Of a stretch of DNA of 35,799 bases, positions 19,786-28,588 are shown piece after piece; within the stretch, counting starts at the first letter, position 1, and each line of letters opens with the position of its first letter. The stretch comes from JAWLGW01 sp964569055 (GTDB lineage: Bacteria; Planctomycetota; J058), in NCBI GenBank assembly GCA_964569055.1, contig CAZMSZ010000027.1, positions 1 to 35,799 on the forward strand. Direction: 5' to 3'. The notes under the pieces are model-generated. The model was not told the DNA's origin, searched no databases, and saw only the letters and a program-made list of their open reading frames with translations. The translations under genes and the position numbers were made by a program.

Positions 19786-20994
19786 CGTCCAGAGCGGCAC
19801 CCACAGCAGCAGGACGGGCACGCCGACCGCCAGCACGGCGGCCGTCGAGACGAAGCCGAAGCGCAGGTACTCGACGAAGCCGAGCTCGTAGTGATCGCGG
19901 GCGCGCTCGGCCACGATGATGTTCGCGACCGAGCCGAGGAGCGTGAGGTTGCCGGCCACGGTGGTCACGAACCCGAGCAGCACCCAGGCCAGGAGCGGGT
20001 CGCCGCCCAGCTTGGTGAGGTGCGGGCCGATCAGCAGCACGAGCGGGACGTTGGAGACGGTGTTGCTCCCGACCGTCATGACGGCGGTGAACGCGGCGAC
20101 CCCGCCGGGCCGATCGAGCCCCATGGCGGGCGCCAGGGCGGTCCAGGCGTCGTCGACCCAGCCGGTGCGCTGGAGGCCCGCCACCACCACGAACAGCGCC
20201 GCGAAGAACACGAGCAGCGGCCAGTCCACCCGGCCGAAGGCGGCGGTCGGCTCCTCGCGGCGCGCGATCATGAACACCAGCGCCCCGGCCAGCGCGGTGT
20301 AGCCCATGTGCCCCCCGGCCAGGAACGCGGCCGCCACGCCCACCAGCACCAGCGTCTCGAGGCGGAGCGGGCGCTCGGCGGGCGGGGTCGCGTCGGGCGC
20401 GAGGGCGGTCCGCGGGAGGGTCCGCCCGAAGTACAGCCACAGGAGGCCGAGGTTGACGGCGAGCCCGACCGCGACCGCCGGCAGCGAGGCGAGCAGGAAC
20501 CGGGCGAACGAGAGGTCGCTCAGGCTGCCGATCAGCATGTTCTGCGGGTTGCCGACGAGGGTCGCCGCGCTGCCGATGTTGGCCGAGGTGGCGAGCGCCA
20601 GCAGGTAGGGCGCGAGCGGCAGCCCGCTCCGCACGCAGGCCGTGACCACGATCGGGGTCAGGAACAGGCACACCGTGTCGTTGACCAGGAGCGCCGACAG
20701 CGCCGCCGAGGCGAGCGAGACGCCGAGCAGCAGGCGCGGCGCGGTGGGGCACGCCAGCAGCAGCCTCCGCGCGGCCTGCTCGAACAGCCCGGCCTGCTCG
20801 AGGTAGGCGGCGATCAGCATCATGCCCAGCAGCAGCACGATCGTGTCGTGGTCGACGGCGGCGTAGCTCTGCTTGGGCGTGAGCGCGCCGATCGCGACCA
20901 TCAGCACCGCCCCGAGCAGCGCGCCCGCCGAGCGGCCGATCGGGAGCAGGTGCAGCCGCCGCGTGGCGATCAGCGCGTACGTCAGGCAGAACAC
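19786..20994 (-). CDS. ArsB/NhaD/SLC13-type (ion transporter superfamily) membrane transporter, 3' end in gap
   Basis: At least 403 residues with about ten to twelve membrane helices. Two inverted-repeat half-sites typical of the IT superfamily are seen: LVNDTVCLFLTPIVV with ATSANIGSAATLVGNPQNML in the first half, and GSNTVSNVPLVLLIG with LGSVANIIVAERARDHY in the second. The pattern ASNIGSAATLVGNPQN is found in ArsB, NhaD and SLC13 carriers, which move arsenite, Na+/H+ or dicarboxylate/anions. No ArsA, ArsR or other arsenic gene is near, so an anion or Na+/H+ carrier is at least as likely. The listed start is GTG 20994. A CTG at 21015 would give NAAILAV in front, which fits family N-termini better. 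The stop lies in the N gap but little is missing by family length. Confidence 0.85.
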
Positions 20995-21115
20995 GGCCAG
21001 GATCGCGGCGTTCAGGGGAGCTAGCTCGGGTGGGGGTCAGCGGTGAGCCGTCAACGGGTAGCGCCGAATGGTTGAGCGGTCGCGTGGGCTTCTCGGCAAG
21101 CGCGCAGCCCTAGCC

Positions 21116-21238
21116 GAAGAAAACACGGAGTATCAACAGGCAATGACAAGCCTAATGCCAGAATGGCTGTCGCGCGAGCGATGGCGCCTTCTATTGGTAT
21201 TCGGATCGGGATTTTCATTGATATTCCGTGTTTCTTCC
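21116..21238. repeat. Inverted-repeat intergenic element, related to 7256-7366
   Basis: The left end (21116-21136, GAAGAAAACACGGAGTATCAA) and the right end (21218-21238) are near-perfect inverted repeats differing by one substitution and one base of length. Inside the left part, TATCAACAGGCAATGACAA and AATGGCTGTCGC match the right arm of the element at 7256-7366. The element is about 123 bp, AT-richer than its surroundings, and contains no plausible gene. It sits between two minus-strand genes. This is the pattern of a non-autonomous palindromic repeat present in more than one copy. Confidence 0.65.
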
Positions 21239-21276
21239 TGTCTGAGGTAACCGCTCCGGCCGTCTGCCACTCCCTC

Positions 21277-22905
21277 CTACCCTTCCCCGCGCTTGCGCCC
21301 CTCGAGGCGGCGCAGGAGCGTGGTGCGGCTGAGGCCGAGCAAGGTGGCGGCGCGGGCGCGGTTCCCCTCGGTGGCGTCGAGCGCGAACTCGATCGCGCGC
21401 TCCTCGAGCTCGGAGCGCAGGGTGGGGAGGTCGAGGCCGTCGGCCGGGAGCGCGCCCGGGTGCTCGCCCAGGAGCCGGCGCGCCCAGTCGGGCGCCTCGC
21501 CGAGCACCCGCGTCACCTCGGTCGGGCCGCCGAGGCGGAGCGTGCGGTTGGTGCGCCGCGCCACGGCGAACCGGTCGATCGCCAGCAGCGCCCCGGCCTC
21601 GCGCTGGCTGTCGGCGCGCTCGACCGCCTGGAGCAGGTAGTGCCCCTCGAGCGCGTCGAGCAGCCGGTCGAGGTCGAGCGGGGCGGGGGGGGTGCTGCGA
21701 GGGCGCGGGCGGGCGGCGGCGCGCGAAGGGGTCCAGCCCTCGGGGCCGAGGTCGAGGTCGCCCACGTCGATCGCGTCCCCCTCGGTGAAGGCGCACGCCC
21801 GCTGGATCAGGTTGCGCAGCTCGCGCACGTTGCCGGGGAAGGGGTGCGCGCGCAGGGCCGCCTTGGCGGCCGGCGTGAACGCGGCGGTCGGCCGGTCGGG
21901 GGGGGTGAAGGCGCTCACGTAGTGCTCCGCCAGCAGCAGCACGTCGTCGCCGCGCTCGCGCAGGGGCGGCAGCTCGAGCGCGACCACCTCCAGCCGATAG
22001 AACAGGTCGGTGCGGAACGTGCCCTGGTCGACGTCGCGGCGCAGGTCGCGGTTGGTCGCGCACACCAGGCGCACGTTCGCCTCGAGGTCCTCGAGCGCGC
22101 CCACCCGGCGGAAGCGGCGCTGCTCGAGGAACCGCAGCAGCTTGGGCTGGATCGCCAGCGGCAGCTCGCCGACCTCGTCCAGGAACAGGGTCCCCCCCTC
22201 GGCCGTCTCGACCTGCCCGCGCTTGCGGGCGGTGGCCCCGGTGAAGGCGCCCTTCTCGTGCCCGAACAGCTCGCTCTCGAGCAGCGCCTCGGGGATCGAG
22301 GGGCAGTCGATCTGCACGAACGGCGCCTCCCCGCCCGTGGCCACCTGGTGGAAGTGGCGCGCGAGGGCGCTCTTGCCGGTGCCGCTCTCGCCCAGGATCA
22401 GGAGCGAGGTGATCCCGCTCTCCGCCACCCGCCCGAGCCGCTCCAGGACCGCCAGCCAGCTCGGGTGGCGGCCGACCGGCGCCTCGACCGGCCGGGCCGC
22501 GGGCCCGTCCGCGCGCCGCTCCCCGGCAGGGGCCGCGACGGGCGTCACGAGCGCCTCCTGCACCGCCGCCACGAGCTGGTCGAGGCGCACGGGCTTGGTG
22601 AGGTAGTCGGTCGCGCCGCCCTTGAGCGCCTTGACCGCCGTGGCGGCGTCGCCGTACGCGGTCAGCACGACCACCCGCTGCTGGGGGCGCCGCGCCCGCA
22701 GCGCGCGCAGCACCTCGAGCCCGTGCTGGTCGGGCAGGTTGAGGTCGAGCAGCACGAGGTCGGGCGCCTGGTCGGCGCACACGCTGAGCGCCTCGCGCCC
22801 CTGCTCGGCGTAGGACACCGCGAACCCGCGGTCCTCCAGGTAGCGCCCGGCGAAGCGGCGGAACGGCGCCTCGTCCTCCACGAACAGGATCCGGGGGGCG
22901 CTCAC
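21277..22905 (-). CDS. NtrC-type sigma54-dependent response regulator with duplicated Fis-like DNA-binding region
   Basis: The 542-residue protein starts at GTG 22905, overlapping the stop of the histidine kinase as GTGA. The receiver domain (~4-120) is intact: E10-D11, phosphoacceptor D54 and K104. The AAA+ domain (~145-385) has Walker A GESGTGKS (172-179), the sigma54-contacting GAFTGA (219-224), Walker B TLFLDEVGE and NVRELRN. Two Fis-like helix-turn-helix segments follow, at ~411-456 (LLDALEGHYLLQAVERADSQ, LAIDRFAVARRTNRTL) and ~495-537 (LEERAIEFALDATEGNRARA, LLGLSRTTLLRRL). One is usual. It is the output partner of the kinase encoded just upstream. Its promoter targets cannot be seen here. 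Confidence 0.93.
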   Translation of the reverse strand: MSAPRILFVEDEAPFRRFAGRYLEDRGFAVSYAEQGREALSVCADQAPDLVLLDLNLPDQHGLEVLRALRARRPQQRVVVLTAYGDAATAVKALKGGATDYLTKPVRLDQLVAAVQEALVTPVAAPAGERRADGPAARPVEAPVGRHPSWLAVLERLGRVAESGITSLLILGESGTGKSALARHFHQVATGGEAPFVQIDCPSIPEALLESELFGHEKGAFTGATARKRGQVETAEGGTLFLDEVGELPLAIQPKLLRFLEQRRFRRVGALEDLEANVRLVCATNRDLRRDVDQGTFRTDLFYRLEVVALELPPLRERGDDVLLLAEHYVSAFTPPDRPTAAFTPAAKAALRAHPFPGNVRELRNLIQRACAFTEGDAIDVGDLDLGPEGWTPSRAAARPRPRSTPPAPLDLDRLLDALEGHYLLQAVERADSQREAGALLAIDRFAVARRTNRTLRLGGPTEVTRVLGEAPDWARRLLGEHPGALPADGLDLPTLRSELEERAIEFALDATEGNRARAATLLGLSRTTLLRRLEGRKRGEG

Positions 22906-25328
22906 GGCTCGACCCCGACGCGCGGCAACAGGAGCGAGACGGTGGTCCCCTGCCCCAGCTCGCTCTCGAGGAGCACCCGCCCCTGGTGGAGGTCCACGAT
23001 CCGCTTCACGACCGCCAGGCCGATCCCCGAGCCGTCGCGCGAGCGGCTGTAGAACAGGTCGAACACGCGCTCCTGGTCCTCGGGCGCGATCCCGCAGCCG
23101 GTGTCGCGCACCGCGAAGCCCGCCTGGGCGCCGCGGCGCACCACCGAGAGCTCGAGGCGGCCGCCGCCCGGCATGGCCGCCAGCGCGTTGCTGACGAGGT
23201 TGAGCAGGGCCTGCTTGAGCTGGTCGGAGTGGCCGAGCACGCGCACCGGCGCGCCGCCGTCGTCTTGCGCCAGCTCCACCCCGAGCTCGGCGGCGCGGTC
23301 GCGCACCAGCGCCGCCACGTAGCCCAGCACCGCGCCCGGGTCGACCTCGCTCAGGCTCGGCACGCGCCAGCGCGCCAGGTCGAGCGTCTGCTGCACGAGG
23401 CGCTGCAGCCGCTCGATCTCGGTCTGGAGCATGCCGAGCGACTCCTCGGCGACCTCGCGCTCGCGCGGGCGGTCGAGCAGGTACTCCACCCCGCTCTTGA
23501 GGTTGCTGAGCGGGTTGCCGAGCTCGTGGGCCAGGCCGGCGGCGAGCTCGCCGAAGGAGGCCAGGCGCTCGCGCCAGCGCATGCGCTCCTCGAGCTCGAG
23601 CTGGTCGCGCAGGTCGCGGGCGAGCTCGACCAGCCCGACCACCGCGCCGTCGCTCCCCGGCACCGGCGCGAAGGTGGCGAGCACCGGCACGACCTCGTCG
23701 TCGCGCGCGACGCGCTCGGTGCGGAGCACCACGCTGGTCCCCTGCGCCACCTGCGCCAGCGCGCGCTCGAGCTCGGCCCCGCGGTCGTCGGGCACCGTCG
23801 GCAGGAGCTGCCCGAGCACCTCGCCCGCCGAGTAGCGGTAGAGGGCCTCGGCGCCGGGGTTCCAGGAGGTCACCACCCCGTCGAGCGTGACCGTGACCAC
23901 CGCCTCGGGCACGTTGTCGACGATCCGCGAGAGGAGGCGCATGCGCTCCTCGGCCTCCTTGCGGGCGGTGACGTCGCGGATGATCCCGTGGAACCCGCGG
24001 AGCTGCTCGCTCTGCACCAGCGGACGGACCGAGACCTCGACCACGCGCCGCCCGGCCGGCGTGTGGAGCTCGGCCTCGAGCGGCTCGCCGAGCTCCTGAT
24101 CGGCCGCCCGCCAGTCGGAGCGGCGCGCCAGCGCGGCGGTCTGCTCCTGCAGCGCGCCGCCGAGCCCCTCGCCCAGGAGCGGCCAGAACGGGCCCCCGGC
24201 CGCCGCCGGCGCCAGGCCCAGGAGCGCGGCGGCCGTGCGCCCGAGCTCCTGCAGACGCCCCTCGGGGTCGACCGTGAAGTTGCCGTCGCGCGACTCGTGG
24301 AACAGCGAGCGGTAGCGCGCCTCCGAGCTCTGGAGCGCCGCCGTGCGCGCCTCCACCGCCGCCTGCAGCTCCTCGTTCCAGCGCGAGAGCCGGGCCTGCG
24401 CCTCCTCGAGCGCCGCGTTCGCCCGCTCGAGCTGCGCGTTGCGCTCCACCAGCTGCGCCACCAGCAGGTGCGCCTGGCAGTGGACGCCCGCCAGCTTGGC
24501 GATGAGGAGCAGCGGGCGCAGGTCCTCCTGCGTGAGCGCCTCGCGCGCGTCGTGGACGTAGACCACGCCCACGCTGCCGCCGCGGTGCGGCAGCCCGATC
24601 GCCAGCGCCAGCGCGCCGTCGCCCGCGCGCCCCAGCAGCGCCCCCGCGCTCTCGAACGCGCGCTCGATCAAGCTCTCGCGCACGGGCAGCGCGTCCTCGG
24701 CCAGCGGGTGCAGCTCGCCCTGGGGACCGACCGACGCGCACAGCGCCGGGCGCGGCGCGTCGTCCTCGCCGCGCAGGAGCACGAGCAGCGCGCGGCCGCC
24801 GACGGCCCGGGCGAAGTGCAGCCCCACCCGCTCGACGAGCTCGTCGAGGTGGCGCGCCTCGCTGAAGCCGCGCTCCACCCGGTGCACCAGCGGCAGCACC
24901 AGCGTCAGCCCCGAGCCGCGGTGGCTCGGCTCGAGGACCAGCTCCTCGTCGGTGTCGGCCACGAGCCGGACGTCGAAGCTGGGCGCCCCCTCGTCCTGGC
25001 CGAGCAGCCGGAACGCGTCGGACGGGGTCATGGCCGGGTCGAGCCCGGTGCGATCGGTGAACAGCAGCTCGGTGACCCCGACGTGGACGATGTCCCCCTC
25101 GGAGAGGGTGGCGCGCGCCACGCGCGCCCCGTTGAGGTAGGTCCCGTTGGTGCTGTCGAGGTCGCGCAGCTCGAACCGGCCGCCGCGCGCGAGCACCTCG
25201 GCGTGCTCGACCGAGACGAGGTCGTCGGGCAGCCGCAGGTCGACGCGGCCGCGGCCGATCACGGCGGCGCGCTCGACGGGGAGCACGCAGCCGCGGGTGG
25301 GACCGGTCAGCACGATCAGGTTGGGCAC
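22902..25328 (-). CDS. Sensor histidine kinase: FHA-GAF-PAS-PAS-HisKA-HATPase
   Basis: The 808-residue protein starts at GTG 25328. FHA (~1-92: VIGRGRVDLRLPDDLVSVEH, LRDLDSTNGTYLNGARV). GAF-like sensor (~125-290). A coiled coil (~295-335). PAS 1 (~335-455) and PAS 2 (~463-575). HisKA with H601 (LAAGLAHELGNPLSNLKSGV). HATPase with N box (ALLNLVSNALAAMP), G1 (DTGCGIAPED) and G2 (SGIGLAVVKR). There are no membrane helices, so it is cytoplasmic and senses an internal signal. The N-terminal FHA lets it bind a phosphothreonine partner, which could link it to Ser/Thr kinase signalling such as the tandem kinase in this window; that is inference. It overlaps and is co-transcribed with the NtrC-type regulator. 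Confidence 0.94.
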   Translation of the reverse strand: MPNLIVLTGPTRGCVLPVERAAVIGRGRVDLRLPDDLVSVEHAEVLARGGRFELRDLDSTNGTYLNGARVARATLSEGDIVHVGVTELLFTDRTGLDPAMTPSDAFRLLGQDEGAPSFDVRLVADTDEELVLEPSHRGSGLTLVLPLVHRVERGFSEARHLDELVERVGLHFARAVGGRALLVLLRGEDDAPRPALCASVGPQGELHPLAEDALPVRESLIERAFESAGALLGRAGDGALALAIGLPHRGGSVGVVYVHDAREALTQEDLRPLLLIAKLAGVHCQAHLLVAQLVERNAQLERANAALEEAQARLSRWNEELQAAVEARTAALQSSEARYRSLFHESRDGNFTVDPEGRLQELGRTAAALLGLAPAAAGGPFWPLLGEGLGGALQEQTAALARRSDWRAADQELGEPLEAELHTPAGRRVVEVSVRPLVQSEQLRGFHGIIRDVTARKEAEERMRLLSRIVDNVPEAVVTVTLDGVVTSWNPGAEALYRYSAGEVLGQLLPTVPDDRGAELERALAQVAQGTSVVLRTERVARDDEVVPVLATFAPVPGSDGAVVGLVELARDLRDQLELEERMRWRERLASFGELAAGLAHELGNPLSNLKSGVEYLLDRPREREVAEESLGMLQTEIERLQRLVQQTLDLARWRVPSLSEVDPGAVLGYVAALVRDRAAELGVELAQDDGGAPVRVLGHSDQLKQALLNLVSNALAAMPGGGRLELSVVRRGAQAGFAVRDTGCGIAPEDQERVFDLFYSRSRDGSGIGLAVVKRIVDLHQGRVLLESELGQGTTVSLLLPRVGVEP

Positions 25329-25388
25329 GCGGAGATTGTGTTTCGCGCTCGCTCCGCGAGCAACCGGCTCCGCGCGCTTGTGGTCGGC

Positions 25389-25407
25389 AGGATACCTCCC
25401 GTATCCT
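25389..25407. promoter_or_regulatory. Perfect palindrome in a divergent promoter region
   Basis: AGGATACCTCCCGTATCCT: 7-bp arms around a 5-bp centre. It lies in the 85-bp space between the divergent starts of the histidine kinase (25328) and the lipoprotein (25414). This is a typical place and size for a dimeric repressor or activator site. It is close to the lipoprotein GTG, so binding could block that gene. The binding protein is not known. Confidence 0.5.
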
Positions 25408-25413
25408 CCAGCC

Positions 25414-26130
25414 GTGGTCGCTCGCCGCCCGCCGCCGCTCCGCCTCGCCGCGACCTTGCTGGCCGCCCTGCCGGCGCTGGCCGGCTGCCCTCATCGCCGC
25501 GCGCCCGGCGGCGACGTGGCGGACGTGGGCTCGCGGGCCGCGCCCGGCGGGGCGGCCTCGCCCGAGGAGGCGCTGGCGCTGCTCGAGGAGGCCCACGCGC
25601 CGGGCGGGGCGCTGGCCCTGTACCGCGGGGCGACGGCCGAGACCCAGCGGGTGCTGATGGCGGCCGCGCTCCTGGGCGCGACCCTCGCCACGCTCGGCCC
25701 CGATCTCGACCCCGACCCGGCGGCGGAGCGCGAGCTGCGCGAGCTGATGGCGAGACACCACCTGGAGGCCCGCGCACCTGCGCCCGACGCGGGTGAGACG
25801 GACGGCGCCGAGGCGCCCGCGCCCGAGGTGCCCGAGCCCGAGCCGGCCGCGCCCGCGCGAGGCGCCGCCGCGCTCGAGCCGCAGCTCGCCGGGGTGGCGG
25901 ACCGGGCCGGGCTGTACGCCGAGCTCGTCGCGTTCGTGGCGCGCAGCGGGCGCTCGCCGCTGCCGCGCTACGAGCGCGCGGCCGCGGCGCTCGAGGTCGA
26001 GGGGGACCTGGCGCGCACCCGGGTCGTCACCCGCGACGCCGAGGGCCGGCCGGGCGAGGAGGCCGTCGAGCTGCGCCGCGTGGGGGGCCGCTGGTACGTG
26101 CACCTCCCCGAGGCGGACCCGGGGCGGTGA
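25414..26130 (+). CDS. Lipoprotein of unknown function
   Basis: The 238-residue protein starts at GTG 25414. Its N-terminus is a lipoprotein signal: basic RR, hydrophobic LAATLLAALPA, and the lipobox LAGC with C25 as the lipidated residue. The mature part is Ala/Pro/Glu-rich in the middle (~115-155) and helical around it. The last 40 residues (LARTRVVTRDAEGRPGEEAV, ELRRVGGRWYVHLPE) resemble a small beta domain, of the type found at the end of many DUF4878 or NTF2-like lipoproteins. I claim no specific family. No good ribosome site is seen before the GTG. Its TGA overlaps the start of the membrane protein downstream, so the two are coupled. Confidence 0.75.
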   Translation: MVARRPPPLRLAATLLAALPALAGCPHRRAPGGDVADVGSRAAPGGAASPEEALALLEEAHAPGGALALYRGATAETQRVLMAAALLGATLATLGPDLDPDPAAERELRELMARHHLEARAPAPDAGETDGAEAPAPEVPEPEPAAPARGAAALEPQLAGVADRAGLYAELVAFVARSGRSPLPRYERAAAALEVEGDLARTRVVTRDAEGRPGEEAVELRRVGGRWYVHLPEADPGR

Positions 26131-27149
26131 CGCGTCGCTGGATCGTGTCCGGCCCGGTCGACCTGGCCATGCTGGGGATCCCCCTGGCCCTGACCCTGGC
26201 GGTGCTCGCGCTGCCGCGCCCGGCCGAGGTGCCGCTGTGGGCCTTCCTGCTGCTGGTGGTCGCGTTCGACGTGGCGCACGTGTGGGCGACCCTGTACCTC
26301 GGCTACCTCGACGGGGCCGCCCTCCGCCGGCGCCCGCTCCTGTTCCTGCTGCCGATCCCGCTGCTCGCCGCCGCCAGCTATCGGCTCCACCTCCACTCGC
26401 CCGAGCTGTTCTGGACGCTGGTGGCCTACGTGGCGATCCACCACTTCGCCGCCCAGCAGTGGGGGTTCGTGGCGCTGTATCGGCTGCGCCACGGCGAGCG
26501 CGACCGGTGGGACCGCGCGCTCGACAAGTGGACGTTGTGGGTGGGCGCGCTCGGCCCGGTGGCGCTGTGGCACACCACCGAGCGGTTCGACTGGTTCGGC
26601 CACGGCGAGCGCTTCTTGCTCCAGCTCGACCCCGGGCTCCGCCCCGACATCCTGGCCGTGATGGTCGGTGTGGGGGCGGTCTACCTGGGCCGGCAGGTGC
26701 AGCACGCGCAGGCGGGGCGGTTCAACCTCGGCAAGAACCTGTGGATGCTCGCCGCCTGGTCGAGCTGGTCGGCGGGGCTGGCGCTCGCCGAGCACCCGCT
26801 GGCCTCGCTCGCCTGCATCAACCTGCTCCACGGGATCCCGTTCCTGATCCTGGTGTGGTTCCGGGTGCGCGGGAGCGGGCGCCCCGCGGGGGGCCTGCAG
26901 GGCTGGCTGGTGACCCGCCTGTGGGCGTTCTACGGGCTGGTGCTCGTGCTGGCCCTGCTGGAGGAGGGCGCCTGGGAGGGGCTGGTGTGGGGCACGTACA
27001 CGGCGCGGCTCGAGCTGGCGCCGGCCGCCACCTCGCTGGTGGTGGCGCTCCTCGCCACGCCGCAGCTCGTGCACTACTACCTCGACGGCTGGCTGTGGAA
27101 GCTCGACGGGAGCAACCCCGACTGGGAGGCGGCTCTGACGCGTTCGTGA
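26127..27149 (+). CDS. Polytopic membrane protein with conserved-looking histidines
   Basis: The 340-residue protein starts at GTG 26127, overlapping the lipoprotein stop (GTGA). About eight membrane helices are visible. Histidines and partners sit in or next to helices: D48 and H51 (AFDVAHVW), H105-H106 (YVAIHHFAAQQWGF), H122 (RLRHGE), H149 and H159 (ALWHTTERFDWFGHGE), H193 (QVQHAQ), N232 and H235 (INLLHGIPFL), H315 and D320 (QLVHYYLDGWLWKLDG). The spacing suggests a membrane-embedded metal or haem site, as in membrane di-iron enzymes and haem carriers, but the exact desaturase or hydroxylase boxes (HxxxH, HxxHH) are absent. Not a recognised family. A role with the upstream lipoprotein is likely from coupling. 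Confidence 0.8.
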   Translation: MTRRWIVSGPVDLAMLGIPLALTLAVLALPRPAEVPLWAFLLLVVAFDVAHVWATLYLGYLDGAALRRRPLLFLLPIPLLAAASYRLHLHSPELFWTLVAYVAIHHFAAQQWGFVALYRLRHGERDRWDRALDKWTLWVGALGPVALWHTTERFDWFGHGERFLLQLDPGLRPDILAVMVGVGAVYLGRQVQHAQAGRFNLGKNLWMLAAWSSWSAGLALAEHPLASLACINLLHGIPFLILVWFRVRGSGRPAGGLQGWLVTRLWAFYGLVLVLALLEEGAWEGLVWGTYTARLELAPAATSLVVALLATPQLVHYYLDGWLWKLDGSNPDWEAALTRS

Positions 27150-27197
27150 CGATCGGACGAGCGGCGCGGGCTCTCATCCGCCGCGGAGGACCGCCCG

Positions 27198-28442
27198 ATG
27201 CGCCGCCTCGCCCTCGCCCTGCTCGCCGCCCTGCTCGCGTCGCCCGCCGCGCTCCCGGCCCGCGCCGACGAGGCCCCGCGCCCGTACGACTGGGTCTTCT
27301 ACTACCACATGGCCTACGACAACGACCTCGAGCGCTGCGGGCCGCCGATCCTGTCCATGCTGCAGCAGGGGCTCACGAGCGACCGCGTGGCCGTGGTCGT
27401 GACGGCGGACGGGCGCGGCGCCGAGGGCATGCGGCGGCTGGTGCTCACCCGCGCCGGCGCGCGCGAGGAGCGGCTCGACGAGGAGGGGAGCGCGGAGGAG
27501 GAGGTGCTGGCCGCCGAGCTGGCCTGGGTGAGCGCCAACCTCCCGGCCGAGAAGTACGCGGTGGTGTTCCTCGACCACGGCGGCGCGCTCGGCCAGATGT
27601 CCTTCGACGAGCGCCCGCGCCCCGGGCGGCGCAAGCACTGGCTCTACCCGCCCGCGGTGGGGCGGGTGCTGGCGGAGTGGCGGCGCGCGGCCCCCGGCGA
27701 GGTGGAGCTCGTGTTCTACCAGCAGTGCGGCAAGGGCTCGCTCGAGAACTACTACGCCTTCAAGGACGCGGCCCGGGTGGTCATGGGCTCGCAGACCACC
27801 GTCGGCGCGCCCAACGGCTACTACGCGCCCGTGCTGCGCGAGGTCGCGGAGCGCCCCGAGCTGGGCGGCCTCGAGCTCGCCGCGCTGATCGCGCGCCACG
27901 AGCCGGCCTCCATGTTCACCAACTACGCCGCGCTCGACGCCGCGGCGCTCGCCGAGCTGCCCGCGCGCCTCGACGCCGCGCTCGCGCCGCTCCTGGCGGT
28001 GAGCGAGCTGAGGACGGGGCTGATGCGCTCGGAGGTGCCCTCCTGCTTCGGCTTCCCGCCGGAGCAGCCGCTCGAGCTGTTCTACGACGGCCTGGCCGTG
28101 CTCGAGCGGCTCTACCGGGTCAACGACCTCGACCGCGCCCCGCTCGAGGCGTTCGCCGCCTGGGTCGGCGAGCGGCTGGTGCGCGTGCACCGCGTCTCGC
28201 CGCGCCACGAGCGCGAGGCCGCCGAGTGGTGCGGGTTCTCGCTGTTCGTGCCGCTCAGCGCGCGCGCGCTCGCGCCCTACCAGGAGGACTACTCGATCTA
28301 CCGCGACACCCGTCTGGCCGAGCTGCACCGCGCGGTGATCGCGGCGGCCCGGCGCGAGCTCGTCGAGCGTGCGCGTCGCTCGCGCGCGAGCGGGCCGCCC
28401 GCGGCGGAGCCGCCCGCGCCGCCCGCGCGCGAGGTGTTCTGA
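27198..28442 (+). CDS. Secreted clostripain-family (C11) cysteine peptidase
   Basis: The 414-residue protein starts at ATG 27198 with a GGAGGA ribosome site. The signal peptide is clear (MRRLALALLAALLASPAALP, cleaved after ARA). The caspase-like fold is seen: YDWVFYYHMAYDNDLE, VVVTADGRG, VVFLDHGGALGQM with catalytic H127, and ELVFYQQCGKGSLENYYAF with catalytic C177. In clostripain the Cys context is usually DxCxM; here it is QQCGKGSLE. The downstream part (VVMGSQTTVGAPNGYY) also fits. C11 peptidases cut after basic residues and are often self-processed. Secretion implies an extracytoplasmic role, perhaps maturation of surface proteins. Not overlapping its upstream genes, but only 48 bp away. 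Confidence 0.82.
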   Translation: MRRLALALLAALLASPAALPARADEAPRPYDWVFYYHMAYDNDLERCGPPILSMLQQGLTSDRVAVVVTADGRGAEGMRRLVLTRAGAREERLDEEGSAEEEVLAAELAWVSANLPAEKYAVVFLDHGGALGQMSFDERPRPGRRKHWLYPPAVGRVLAEWRRAAPGEVELVFYQQCGKGSLENYYAFKDAARVVMGSQTTVGAPNGYYAPVLREVAERPELGGLELAALIARHEPASMFTNYAALDAAALAELPARLDAALAPLLAVSELRTGLMRSEVPSCFGFPPEQPLELFYDGLAVLERLYRVNDLDRAPLEAFAAWVGERLVRVHRVSPRHEREAAEWCGFSLFVPLSARALAPYQEDYSIYRDTRLAELHRAVIAAARRELVERARRSRASGPPAAEPPAPPAREVF

Positions 28443-28588
28443 TCGCGGTCGCGGGCGAAGCAAGCGGCCCCGCTCGCCCTCGATTGCGCTACGATCGGGC
28501 GCCGCGGCGGGCGCGAGCCCGCGCGTTCGCCGACAGGGCCGGCCACACCGCCCCCGACGGCCCCGACCCCGCGAGAGGAGCCCTGTCC

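Noticed and set aside
19786..20994. Assignment as arsenite exporter ArsB
   Set aside because: The fold is shared by ArsB, NhaD and SLC13 carriers and no arsenic gene is nearby.
22906..26103. Extension of the NtrC-type regulator frame upstream through the histidine kinase region
   Set aside because: It runs out of frame across the kinase gene; the receiver domain begins at the GTG overlapping the kinase stop.
25793..28588. Long plus-strand extension upstream of the RND adaptor
   Set aside because: Out-of-frame reading of the lipoprotein, membrane protein and peptidase genes; the lipobox fixes the start at 28589.
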